A stretch of DNA of 64,000 bases from G963675935 sp963675935 (GTDB lineage: Bacteria > Planctomycetota > Planctomycetia > Pirellulales > Thermoguttaceae): the NCBI GenBank assembly GCA_963675935.2, contig OY780964.2, forward strand, positions 310,001-374,000, given 5' to 3'. How positions within the stretch are numbered: the stretch's first letter is position 1; each line of letters opens with the position of its first letter. The translations under genes were made by a program, and so were the position numbers. This document shows positions 37,826-45,968 of the stretch, piece after piece. The notes under the pieces are model-generated. The model worked only from the letters and a program-made list of their open reading frames with translations. It had not been told where the DNA came from and searched no databases.

Positions 37826-39634
37826 CTATTGTTTCTCCTTCGATCCCGCCGACTGCACGGCTTCCCCTTGAACAGAGAAATCATCAAAGGCCACGCTGCC
37901 GGTAATCGGACTGAACGTTCCATACCAAAGGCCGATTTGCATCGGACCTTTCAACTCCGGACGTCGCATCAGCATGGAGTCATTTCCCCATGGAATTGGA
38001 ATCCAAAAGCTTTCCTTGCCGGCGACGCTGTAATAGGCCCGGAACGCATCGCCCTCTCGCACCAACCGCAAACAACACTCGCCATGAATCTGTGTGTCAT
38101 AGCTGTTTGCGTCGGTATCCTTGCCCGCCTGTTGGCTGTGCGTGCCACAGTGCGTATCGACGCCATAGAACTTGTTTTGATCGACTGAAATGAAATTGTC
38201 GTCATCCAAGCGGGCCATCAGGCCGCAGGCCGACCAAAAACCTTCCGTCTGCGAGACAACCCGGACACGGGCGTCGAAATCGCCTTTTGGAACATCGATG
38301 TACAAGTAGGGAGCATTCTTAAATGTGCGGCCGCGTTCTGGTTGGGACCAGCCGACGTAGGTCCCTTCCGGCACGGCAATGAGCAATTGACCCGTTTGAC
38401 GTTCGCCATTTTGCTCAAAGGGTTGCGTGTCGAGCCGCGAGACGTTTTTGGCGTTCAGGATGCCGTGCCAAATGCTACCCGACGTGCCCTCGGTCAAGTA
38501 GTTGCGCGGCGTGTGGAAATCGTCGCGAATGGCGCGAGGTTGCGGAAGTTGTCGCACATACCGCTGAGATTGGACGGCTATGCTCTGAATCGGCGAGCCT
38601 TTCGCGGCCACGCGAACCGCTTCGCCGCGGCGCACTTCCCGCGCCGCCCCGGGGGTTCCATCTTTGGTCAGCATTGCCACCCGCACCCTTCCATCGAGCA
38701 CTTGCGTTTCGACCGCGCCCAACGCATCAACTTCAACGCCGAATTCCGTGCCGAGGTCGGTCACGACAGCGGTGGGAGTACGGACGGAGAAGAGAGGGGG
38801 AGAGGGGGAGGGGGGGAGAGAGGGAGAAGAAGACGATGCAGAACTGGCCGGAGAAGTTGAATTTGCGAGTCTCCCCCTCTCCCCTTCTCCCCCTCTCCCA
38901 CTCCTCTTCTCCACCCGCGCCGTCAACTTGCCAAGCGACAAAACTCCACCGGCGGTTGAGTCCACTTCATAGGTACACGGACCTTGGAGAATCACTTTCG
39001 CCCCGGTGTGGTACGTTATTTCCATCAAGCCGGATTTCAACATGAATTTATCGCCCTGCACCACGCGGTCGTGGAAGGGGGCATAATCGGTATCGACCCA
39101 AACGCAATCGACCATGCCGGTGATTCGGGCGATGGAAACGATTTTCGGCTCGGGCTTGAGATCGGGCTTCACAAGCATTGACGCCGGCGAAATCGAATGG
39201 TTCTCGGCATACTCCACATTTTGATGGTGCGTCACATAAACGTTCGCGGCAATCAGCGTCGCCATGACGAATAGCACCGTCGCCACCAGATAGCCCGTAA
39301 AAAACTCGTGAGCGGAGAAGAATCCGATCGCACCTTGCCATGCGCCGAGGGGCGAGCCTGGCGGGGCCGATTGCGGAATCCATGGAACGGCGGTTGACGT
39401 TGCCGACGCCGCGACGCACGACCGCACGTCATCGGCGATGGAAGACATCGCCGGCCGGTCGCCCAGCATCATCAGGCCGTGCAGTTTCACGTAGCTCAGG
39501 TAGTAGCGGCAGGCGTCGTCGTCGGCCAACAGCAGCGAGTCGAGCCGGGCCAGCGCGTCGCCGTTCAACTCGCCCTCGCATAGGGCATCGACCAAATCGC
39601 GCAGGGAAGATTCTTGTTCGGCGGCGAGGGTCAT
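37826..39634 (-). CDS. FecR-type membrane regulator with glycan-binding-like C-terminal domain
   Basis: 602 residues. ATG 39634 overlaps the sigma factor stop (ATGA). Residues 1-55 are a helical cytoplasmic anti-sigma-like domain, TM at about 112-134, FecR domain around 190-345 (TYHTGAKVILQGPCTYEV, GKLTARV, VRTPTAVVTDLGTEFGVEV). Residues 400-590 resemble DUF1349/LamG-type concanavalin folds (FDARVRVVSQTEGFWSACGL, RLVREGDAFRAYYSVAG, QIGLWYGTF). A repeat-encoded Ser/Pro segment (residues 241-283) splits the FecR domain. In FecR systems the periplasmic sensor responds to a signal and regulates a sigma factor. Confidence 0.85.
   Translation of the reverse strand: MTLAAEQESSLRDLVDALCEGELNGDALARLDSLLLADDDACRYYLSYVKLHGLMMLGDRPAMSSIADDVRSCVAASATSTAVPWIPQSAPPGSPLGAWQGAIGFFSAHEFFTGYLVATVLFVMATLIAANVYVTHHQNVEYAENHSISPASMLVKPDLKPEPKIVSIARITGMVDCVWVDTDYAPFHDRVVQGDKFMLKSGLMEITYHTGAKVILQGPCTYEVDSTAGGVLSLGKLTARVEKRSGRGGEGERGRLANSTSPASSASSSSPSLPPSPSPPLFSVRTPTAVVTDLGTEFGVEVDALGAVETQVLDGRVRVAMLTKDGTPGAAREVRRGEAVRVAAKGSPIQSIAVQSQRYVRQLPQPRAIRDDFHTPRNYLTEGTSGSIWHGILNAKNVSRLDTQPFEQNGERQTGQLLIAVPEGTYVGWSQPERGRTFKNAPYLYIDVPKGDFDARVRVVSQTEGFWSACGLMARLDDDNFISVDQNKFYGVDTHCGTHSQQAGKDTDANSYDTQIHGECCLRLVREGDAFRAYYSVAGKESFWIPIPWGNDSMLMRRPELKGPMQIGLWYGTFSPITGSVAFDDFSVQGEAVQSAGSKEKQ
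38786..38912. repeat. Oligopurine/oligopyrimidine inverted repeat inside the FecR domain
   Basis: 127 bp with arms of GGAGAAGAG-(G/A)n and Ctn-CTCTTCTCC, complementary across a loop of about 50 bp. It codes for residues about 241-283 (SGRGGEGERG..., then SPSLPPSPSPP), absent from usual FecR sequences, where GKLTARV connects directly to the VRTPTA strand. Confidence 0.75.
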
Positions 39635-40170
39635 GGGCGTTCCTCCCGGCGCATGGCCCGCTCGATGCAGTCGTGCAACGCGCGGCGGATTCGCACCACG
39701 GCCTTGTAGACGGCCGCCACGCTGCGTCCCACCTGTTCGGCCACCGAAGCGGTCGTCGCCCCAGGCTCGTAGCGGCGCGTAATCAGTTCGAGGTCTTGCT
39801 CGCTGAGCTTCTCCTTGCACAGTTTGAGAAGTTCCAAAAGCTCGGTGGAATCGCCACCGTTGCCGGAATTCTCCGACGCCGCAAGCTCGGCGAGACGGTC
39901 GAGCGTCTTTTCGCTGAAACGGAGCCGGCTGCGTCCCAACCGCTCGAAGTGCGACTTGACCTTGTTGAAAGCGACCTGGAACGCCCAGACGCGGAAATCG
40001 CTGCCGGGCTGAAACTCGTCGAACTTCCGCCAGAGGACGAGATTGGTCTCTTGGAGAATTTCTTCGGCGTCGGCTCGATTGGGCACCAGCGACAAGATGA
40101 ACAACTGCACCCGCAACTGATATTGCGTGAGCAGTTGAACGAACAGCTCGGTCTTGTCGGGAGTGGACAT
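39631..40170 (-). CDS. ECF-type RNA polymerase sigma factor 3
   Basis: 179 residues from ATG 40170 (MSTPDKTELF). Region 2: YQLRVQLFILSLVPNRADAE, EILQETNLVLWRKFDEF, RVWAFQVAFNKVKSHFER. Region 4: LSEQDLELITRRYEPGATTA, SVAEQVGRSVAAVYKAVVRI. This is the Rhodopirellula/Verrucomicrobium-type subfamily with FecR partners. It overlaps the FecR gene and heads the glycan island on the same strand. Confidence 0.87.
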   Translation of the reverse strand: MSTPDKTELFVQLLTQYQLRVQLFILSLVPNRADAEEILQETNLVLWRKFDEFQPGSDFRVWAFQVAFNKVKSHFERLGRSRLRFSEKTLDRLAELAASENSGNGGDSTELLELLKLCKEKLSEQDLELITRRYEPGATTASVAEQVGRSVAAVYKAVVRIRRALHDCIERAMRREERP

Positions 40171-40377
40171 GAAAAGTCGCCAAACGGGGGAGATAGCCGA
40201 CCAATACCTATTGTAATTACAGCGGAGCGCCGATGCGAAATTCGGTTCCCATGGGTAAATCCGGCGACGGCCGAAAATTGGAAGGGGAAAATCAAGAGAA
40301 ATCGCAAATTGGTTAATCCGTGGGTTGGCAATTAGTTGTATAGAGGGGGTGATGCCGGGTACAGCCGGGCAGGAGAG

Positions 40378-40521
40378 CTGCAAAGTCTCGTATTTTGGGG
40401 ATAGATGGGAAAAACCGTCATTCTGAGCGCAGCGAAGAATCTTCGTTGGCCCGCAGGAACTTACGCGATACCACGGAGATTCTTCGCTACGCTCAGAATG
40501 ACGGTTTCCTGGACTTTGCAG
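40378..40521. repeat. Long form of the GTCATTCTGAGCG repeat, copy B
   Basis: 144 bp bounded by CTGCAAAGTC and GACTTTGCAG, an exact terminal inverted repeat. Copy A is at 23072-23214. The group II intron-like element starts 4 bp after it. Confidence 0.9.
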
Positions 40522-40525
40522 TTCC

Positions 40526-40950
40526 GTGCGCCGTGAGAAAGGCTGTCGTTTTCAGTGAGAGAGTAACCCGCCCGGCAACTGGATCGCTCCAGCCGGTAGC
40601 AATCGGAGCGACGAAACGAAAGAATCGTCGTGGAAGCATTCCGATGTCAAAGGGCCGTTATACCTTGCACGGGCACTGGTGATACATTTTTCCCGCGGGA
40701 GAACATGTATCAATTCAAGCCGCGTACGGTATAAGGACGCGGAAGTACGAGTCAGTATTCCTATCAGCACCTGTATCACGAACTGGGGCTGGTGCATCTG
40801 CCCAAGCTGGCGGCAACCTTCCGTAGGCGAAAGCATGACAAACGAGCCTAGAATGTCCGAGAGCCGGATGCGGGAAATCCCTGTCCGGTTCGATGAGCGG
40901 GAGGTGGAAACGGAGCCCCCCGGCCACCGCGCCACCTCTCGACTCTACCC
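40526..40950 (+). mobile_element. Probable ORF-less group II intron remnant
   Basis: The 5' end GTGCGCC (40526) matches the GUGYG start of group II introns. Positions 40861-40891 fold as a domain V-like hairpin: the arms GAGCCGGA and TCCGGTTC pair fully, with the AGC catalytic triad at 40862-40864 and a GAAA/AAAT tip. It is followed by a GGAGGTGG...CCACCTC stem in the place of domain VI. No reverse transcriptase is present; the 3' boundary is a guess. A 70-bp piece recurs at 6551-6620. No host gene is interrupted. Confidence 0.6.
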
Positions 40951-41002
40951 TGGATGGACCATTGACCCACAAGGGACGGTCGATTAACTTGAGAGGGGTT
41001 CC

Positions 41003-41020
41003 CGTTTAGCCGGCTAAACG
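41003..41020. repeat. GTTTAGCCGGC repeat, minimal copy 4
   Basis: A perfect 18-bp palindrome, CGTTTAGCCGGCTAAACG, equal to the two arms of the family without any loop; 35 bp upstream of the dehydrogenase gene. Confidence 0.85.
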
Positions 41021-41055
41021 ATATTGATCCATCAACTCCCCCCCAACTTCCAACC

Positions 41056-42150
41056 ATGCACGAAGTAACCTTGATTACCGGCGACGGCGTCGGACCGGAA
41101 CTGGCCGCGGCCGCGCGGCTCTGCGTCGATGCGACCGGCGTGAAAATCCAATGGGACGTTCAAGAGGCGGGCCTCGACGTGATGGCGCGCACCGGCTCGC
41201 CGCTGCCCGACGCCACGATGGAGAGCGTCCGCCGCACACGCTGCGCGTTGAAAGCGCCCATCACCACGCCGGTCGGAACCGGGTTCCGCAGCATCAACGT
41301 CCACATGCGTCAGACGCTCGGGCTGTTCGCCTGCATTCGTCCCTGCAAGTATTATCCCGGTGTGCGAACGTTTTACAGCGACCGGCCCGTCGATCTGGTG
41401 TTGGTGCGTGAGAACACCGAAGACCTGTACGCCGGCGTCGAGTTCGAGGCCGCCAAGCCGGCCACCGGCGAACTGTTTGATTTCATCAATAAAATATCGC
41501 CGCAGCGGCCTATCCGGTCGGGCCGCGACGAAACCGGCATCTCGATCAAGCCGATCAGCATTTCGGGCAGCGAGCGGATCGTCCGCTGCGCGTTCGAGTA
41601 TGCTCGAGAAAACGGCCGCAAAAAAGTGACGGCCGTCCACAAAGCGAACATCATGAAGCATAGCGACGGGCTGTTTCTGGCCACGGCCCGGCGCGTCGCC
41701 CAAGAGTTTCCCGACATCGCGTTCGAGGATCGCATCGTCGACAACATGTGCATGCAACTCGTGCAGAAGCCGGAATTGTACGATATTCTGGTTCTGCCGA
41801 ATCTTTACGGCGACATTTTGAGCGACCTGTGCGCGGGCCTGGTCGGCGGGTTGGGCGTGGCGCCGGGGGCGAACCTCGGGCCAGACGGCGCCGTGTTCGA
41901 GGCCACCCACGGCAGCGCCCCGAAGTACAAGGGCATGAACAAGGTCAATCCCACGGCCCTGATCCTTTCCGGCATGTTGATGCTGCGGCATCTGAAAGAG
42001 ACCGACGCGGCCGACCGGCTCGAGCGGGCCGTCGCCGCGGTGATCGCCGAGGGCGTGGACGTGACCTACGACATGAAGGCCGACCGCGACGATCCGACGG
42101 CCGTCGGCACGCGGGAAATGGCCGAGGCGATTTGCCGGAAGCTGGCGTGA
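41056..42150 (+). CDS. NAD-dependent isocitrate/isopropylmalate dehydrogenase
   Basis: 364 residues, beta-decarboxylating dehydrogenase. GDGVGPEL near the N-terminus, VRENTEDLYAGVE near 115-127 (isocitrate-type signature), NLYGDILSDLCAGLVGGLGV near 255-274, and GAVFEATHGSAPKY near 282. The NTE-D pattern favours the NAD isocitrate dehydrogenase branch (TCA cycle) over leuB. Plus strand, no operon partner. Confidence 0.9.
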   Translation: MHEVTLITGDGVGPELAAAARLCVDATGVKIQWDVQEAGLDVMARTGSPLPDATMESVRRTRCALKAPITTPVGTGFRSINVHMRQTLGLFACIRPCKYYPGVRTFYSDRPVDLVLVRENTEDLYAGVEFEAAKPATGELFDFINKISPQRPIRSGRDETGISIKPISISGSERIVRCAFEYARENGRKKVTAVHKANIMKHSDGLFLATARRVAQEFPDIAFEDRIVDNMCMQLVQKPELYDILVLPNLYGDILSDLCAGLVGGLGVAPGANLGPDGAVFEATHGSAPKYKGMNKVNPTALILSGMLMLRHLKETDAADRLERAVAAVIAEGVDVTYDMKADRDDPTAVGTREMAEAICRKLA

Positions 42151-42218
42151 GAAGTAGCGGCTAGAGGTTAGAAAAAGCCGCTTGCGGCTTCGCACCAACG
42201 ATGTTCGCACCAGCGATG

Positions 42219-42272
42219 TTGGGGTGGCAGTTGCACTGCCACCTCGGGGCGACAGTGCAACTGTCGCCCCAA
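42219..42272. repeat. Nested palindrome between convergent genes
   Basis: TTGGGG...CCCCAA outer arms enclose two hairpins, GGTGGCAG-TTGCA-CTGCCACC and GGGGCGACAGTGCAACTGTC-GCCCC. Lies between the converging dehydrogenase and acpS genes, where it may stop transcription. Confidence 0.75.
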
Positions 42273-42275
42273 CTG

Positions 42276-42680
42276 TTAGCCCCCAGCCCCCTTTTCCTTC
42301 CCGACGGCGATGGCCGTGGCCGTGGCGTGGGTGCGGCAGTGGGAAATGGTGACGTGAATTTCGGCGATGCCAAGCTGCTCGACCACCTCCTTGACCCCGC
42401 CGCGCACGGCGACGACGGGCTTCCCGCCCGGCTCGTTGCGAATCTCCATGTCGCGCCACGAGATGCCGCGGCGCCAACCGGTGCCGATCGCCTTCAAGAT
42501 CGCTTCTTTCGCCGCCCAGCGGCCGGTGTAGTGCTGAGTCGATTGCTTCCGGCTCTGGCAATACTTGATCTCTTCCGGCGTGTAAACCCGGCCGATGAAC
42601 AATTCGCCGTGCCGCTCGATCATTCGAGCGATTCGCAAACATTCCGTGATGTCGGTACCGAGGCCAATGATGTCGGGCAT
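42276..42680 (-). CDS. acpS: Holo-(acyl-carrier-protein) synthase
   Basis: 134 residues, normal length. Transfers the 4'-phosphopantetheine arm from CoA to ACP. GLGTDITECLRI (metal-binding Asp10 context) and WAAKEAILKAIGTG (Glu58-type) plus EIHVTISHCRTHATATAIA are all present. Start ATG 42680. Confidence 0.96.
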   Translation of the reverse strand: MPDIIGLGTDITECLRIARMIERHGELFIGRVYTPEEIKYCQSRKQSTQHYTGRWAAKEAILKAIGTGWRRGISWRDMEIRNEPGGKPVVAVRGGVKEVVEQLGIAEIHVTISHCRTHATATAIAVGKEKGAGG

Positions 42681-42713
42681 GGGTGTGGGATGGGGATTAG
42701 GGTTTGATTTTCG

Positions 42714-43418
42714 TCATTCGTCATTATTCTCCGCCGCATTCTCTGTCGCGAGTTCGTCGAGAACCGCCTCGACTTGCTCACGCTGCCGATCGTCGAGCCA
42801 CACGCGGGCCAAATACACGCCGACTTTCGACTCCTCCCACGATAGTTCGCAACGGGTCGGCCCGCAACCTCCCTGACAACGCGACAGGCGATAGCGAGGC
42901 GACCGCAAATCGCCGACCGGCTCGATGTCGCATATTTCGGCCAGCCGCCGCGCGCTGGGCACGTCGATCTTGCCGTTCCGCACCGTGCGATACCATGTTT
43001 CGCATCGGTTGCAGAAGGGGACTCGCATGGCGGGAATCGTCACCGCCGCGGCCATCGCTAGGATCACGATCACATCGAGCAACCGACTCGGCCAGTTCGC
43101 CGAATCGCTGTCGGCGGGAAACACGCATGGAACCACCGCCGCCGCGACGGCCGCCAACACGACGGTCGCCAGGATGGTCGGCCGATGTCCGATCCGGGCG
43201 AACCGCACAAGCCCCACCAATGTCAAGCCGATGAAGACGCCGACCAACGCCGACAGCAGGAGGGACTCGGCGACGTAGAACTGCGACATCTCGGCCAGCC
43301 AGGCCCACATCAGTCCGACCGCCGGGCCGGCGATGAGGGCCAAAACCAGTTTGTCCCGTGCGAATCGCCCGCCGCCGGGGCGAACATCGCGTGGATCAAG
43401 TGCCTGCGAAGATTCCAT
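42714..43418 (-). CDS. Membrane protein of unknown function
   Basis: 234 residues. Four hydrophobic segments (LVLALIAGPAVGLMWAWLA; LLSALVGVFIGLTLVGLV; TILATVVLAAVAAAVVPC; LLDVIVILAMAAAVTIPAM). After them a soluble tail with a CNRC pair (residues 146-149) and CQGGCGPTRC Cys cluster at about 192-201, suggesting metal binding. No known family. Downstream of acpS's start by 34 bp on the same strand. Confidence 0.65.
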   Translation of the reverse strand: MESSQALDPRDVRPGGGRFARDKLVLALIAGPAVGLMWAWLAEMSQFYVAESLLLSALVGVFIGLTLVGLVRFARIGHRPTILATVVLAAVAAAVVPCVFPADSDSANWPSRLLDVIVILAMAAAVTIPAMRVPFCNRCETWYRTVRNGKIDVPSARRLAEICDIEPVGDLRSPRYRLSRCQGGCGPTRCELSWEESKVGVYLARVWLDDRQREQVEAVLDELATENAAENNDE

Positions 43419-43489
43419 ATCCTTATGGTAAGAAAATCCGGTCCGGCGGGAAAGCCCCGGTTGTCATGCACCAGGAGAACCGTCCTACG

Positions 43490-43530
43490 TCGTTTCTGTT
43501 GCGGAAAGAGACGGTTGGCCGGATTTGCGC
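43490..43530. repeat. Partial copy of the TTGCGGAAAG...GGTTGGCCGGATT repeat
   Basis: About 35 of 41 bases match 49021-49059 inside the 215-bp element. The rest of the gap 43419-43755 holds runs of GGCAATGGCAAGG-like short repeats and no gene. Confidence 0.65.
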
Positions 43531-43755
43531 CGCTGCAATGGCAATGGCAAGGGCAATGCCAACGATCACCAGCGACAGGGAGAACCGTGCTCGAAAGAGA
43601 AACGACTTGCCCATCATGTCCCCCGATGAAAAAAGAAGGAAATCGCTCGGATTCGCCCAGTTTACCGCCCCCCCCGTTGTTGGCGTCAAGGCCGCGCCCG
43701 CTTGCCGCCGCCACGGGCCGTATGTAGTATGATACGATGCAGAGGGGGAAATGCG

Positions 43756-43934
43756 ATGCGGAAGCTGAGCGTTTAGTCGAAACCTCGGTGTGGTCACATG
43801 CTTTCGCGGAGGATGCGCCCGAGTTGCGGGAAGCCACGGAACAGTTTCTCGACGAGGCCCAAACCGGCAAGTACGACCTGTTCGTGTCGGAAGTTGTGCT
43901 TGAGATGCCTCGGGAGGTGACCGATGAAAGTTAG
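43756..43934 (+). pseudogene. Frameshifted, truncated PIN-domain toxin (VapC-like)
   Basis: ATG 43756 has GGGGGAA upstream and starts MRKLSV, then hits TAG at 43774. One base later in frame, translation resumes as VETSVWSHAFAEDAPELREA, FLDEAQTGKYDLFVSEVVLE, an ordinary PIN N-terminal half (normally V-[DE]-TSVWSH). A single missing base at about 43773-43776 restores the frame. After SEVVLE the sequence ends at a stop within 10 codons, so the C-terminal acidic residues are gone. Non-functional as a toxin. Confidence 0.75.
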
Positions 43935-44151
43935 CAAGATGATGGAAGAAGTCTGGCGATGGAAGGATGAAGTCGCCAAGGAGATTGAAGGGATGTCGCC
44001 GAGCGAGCGGATTGCCTACTTTCACGGGGCCCAACAGCGGATTGCCTACTTTCACGGGGCCCAACAGCGGTTGGAAGAAAAGACGGGCAAGAAGTTGAAT
44101 CTGCCGCAGCTCGCCCGGCCGCAACGGCGGCGGCGGGAGAACGAAACGTAA
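43924..44151 (+). CDS. Small protein following the broken PIN gene (partner-like)
   Basis: 75 residues, overlapping the end of the PIN remnant by 11 bp. Helical, charged (MKVSKMMEEVWRWKDEVAKE, EIEGMSPSERIAYFHGAQQR); Arg-rich C-terminus. A 30-bp perfect tandem duplication (about 44008-44067) repeats IAYFHGAQQR. Related short proteins usually follow PIN genes in planctomycetes and may act as antitoxin; this is inferred from position. Confidence 0.6.
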   Translation: MKVSKMMEEVWRWKDEVAKEIEGMSPSERIAYFHGAQQRIAYFHGAQQRLEEKTGKKLNLPQLARPQRRRRENET

Positions 44152-44355
44152 CTTTTCCGGATTTTCAGCGGGAAATGCCCTGGTTGTCGCTCGCGGGTTG
44201 ACGATTGACCGGCAGCCATCCGTGGCCATGTTTGGCTCTTCGTCATTTACCGTCGCCCCCTGTCCCCCGCCCTCTTTTCCCGGTAAAATAAGGGGTTCGC
44301 ATCCGATCCCCTGCAAAACTCTAAAAACCACTCGAAACTCTACGGCGTCACTATC

Positions 44356-45966
44356 ATGGAAATGGATCAACTGGTCAGCCTGTGCAAACGGCGCGGGTTC
44401 TTGTTCCAATCGAGCGAAATCTACGGCGGACTCCAGGGCTTTTGGGACTACGGCCCCCTGGGCGTCGAGCTCAAGCGGAACGTCCGCGATGCCTGGTGGC
44501 GCGACATGGTCTCCGCCCACAACGAGCAGGAACTTGACGCCGGCGCCCCTTCGACCTACGAAATGGCCGGACTCGATTGCTCGATCATCATGCACCCGCA
44601 GGTCTGGAAGTGTTCGGGCCACTACGATCTGTTCCACGACTACATGGTCGATTGCCGCGAGTCGAAAAAACGTTATCGCCACGATCAGGTTTGCGGGCGA
44701 TGGGTCGCGTGCAAGGGCCAGCGGATTTTCGTCGCCAGCGACTTGAGCGGCAACGAGGGCCTCGAACTGACGCAGCACAAGGCGATGAAGTTTTTTAATC
44801 TTCGCGGCAAGGACGCCGAATCCTTGGCGTGGGAAGGCCCGATGGTCTCGCTGACGACCGTTGCCGATTTCTCGCAAGTTTTAGGTCCCGACGCCAAAAC
44901 GCTCGGCACTCTGACTCCGCCGCGCGAGTTCAATCTGATGTTCAAAACCATCGCCGGCGCGCTCGGCGGCGAGGACGACGCGGTGTTTCTGCGTCCCGAG
45001 ACGGCCCAGGGCATTTTCGTCAACTTCAAGAACGTGTTGGACAGCACCCGCGTGCGAATCCCGTTCGGCGTCGCGCAGATGGGCAAGAGCTTTCGCAACG
45101 AAATCACGCCGCGCAACTTCACGTTCCGCTCGCGCGAGTTCGAGCAGATGGAAATCGAGTTCTTCTGCCATCCCAATACGTCGCCCGAGTGGTATCGCTA
45201 CTGGCGCGACCGCCGCTACAACTGGTATTTGAGCCTTGGCTTGGCCGGCGAACGGCTTAGGCTCCGCGATCATGAACAAGCCGAATTGGCGCATTATTCG
45301 TGCGGCACGGCCGACATCGAATACGCCTTCCCGTTCCTTGCGGCCGGCGAGTTCGGCGAGTTGGAGGGCGTGTCGCATCGCGGCGATTTCGACCTCCGCA
45401 GCCACGGCGAGGGCAAGCTCGTGCGCGAGGGCGACAAGCTCGTGGTCGAACTCGGCGAGGACGGCAAGCCGAAGCATCGCGGCAGCGGCAAGGATATGAC
45501 CTATTTCGACGATCAGACGAAGGAGCGGTTCGTGCCGCACGTAATCGAGCCGTCGGCGGGCGCCGATCGCGCGACGCTGGCCTTCCTCTGCGAGGCCTAC
45601 AACGAAGACGAAGCGCCGGACGAAAACGGCAAGCCGGCGAAGCGGTTGTTCTTGAAGCTGCATCCGCGGCTGGCCCCGATCAAGGCGGCTGTGTTCCCGC
45701 TGGTGAAGAAGGATGGAATGCCGGAGGTCGCCCGGGAGATTTATAAAGCGTTGAAGCCGCGGATGTCGGTGTTTTACGACGAGAAGGGCGCCGTGGGCCG
45801 GCGTTATCGTCGTCAGGACGAAGTAGGCACGCCGTTTTGCATCACGGTCGATAGCCAGACGTTGGCCGACGGCACGGTGACGCTCCGCGACCGCGACACG
45901 CTGCAACAGTGGCGGGTGCCCAAGGAAGAGTGTCTTGCCGAGTTGCAGGGGCGGCTGGGAGGATAA
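44356..45966 (+). CDS. glyS: Glycyl-tRNA synthetase (dimeric, class II)
   Basis: 536 residues of the eukaryote/archaeal/Gram-positive dimeric type. Motifs: FQSSEIYGGLQGFWDYGPLG at the N-terminus, RPETAQGIFVNFKNVLDSTR around 217-236, and SFRNEITPRNFTFRSREFEQ (motif 2) near 250-270; C-terminal anticodon-binding domain begins LAPIKAAVFPLVKK. Start ATG 44356 gives the normal length; no clear SD. Confidence 0.96.
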   Translation: MEMDQLVSLCKRRGFLFQSSEIYGGLQGFWDYGPLGVELKRNVRDAWWRDMVSAHNEQELDAGAPSTYEMAGLDCSIIMHPQVWKCSGHYDLFHDYMVDCRESKKRYRHDQVCGRWVACKGQRIFVASDLSGNEGLELTQHKAMKFFNLRGKDAESLAWEGPMVSLTTVADFSQVLGPDAKTLGTLTPPREFNLMFKTIAGALGGEDDAVFLRPETAQGIFVNFKNVLDSTRVRIPFGVAQMGKSFRNEITPRNFTFRSREFEQMEIEFFCHPNTSPEWYRYWRDRRYNWYLSLGLAGERLRLRDHEQAELAHYSCGTADIEYAFPFLAAGEFGELEGVSHRGDFDLRSHGEGKLVREGDKLVVELGEDGKPKHRGSGKDMTYFDDQTKERFVPHVIEPSAGADRATLAFLCEAYNEDEAPDENGKPAKRLFLKLHPRLAPIKAAVFPLVKKDGMPEVAREIYKALKPRMSVFYDEKGAVGRRYRRQDEVGTPFCITVDSQTLADGTVTLRDRDTLQQWRVPKEECLAELQGRLGG

Positions 45967-45968
45967 TT

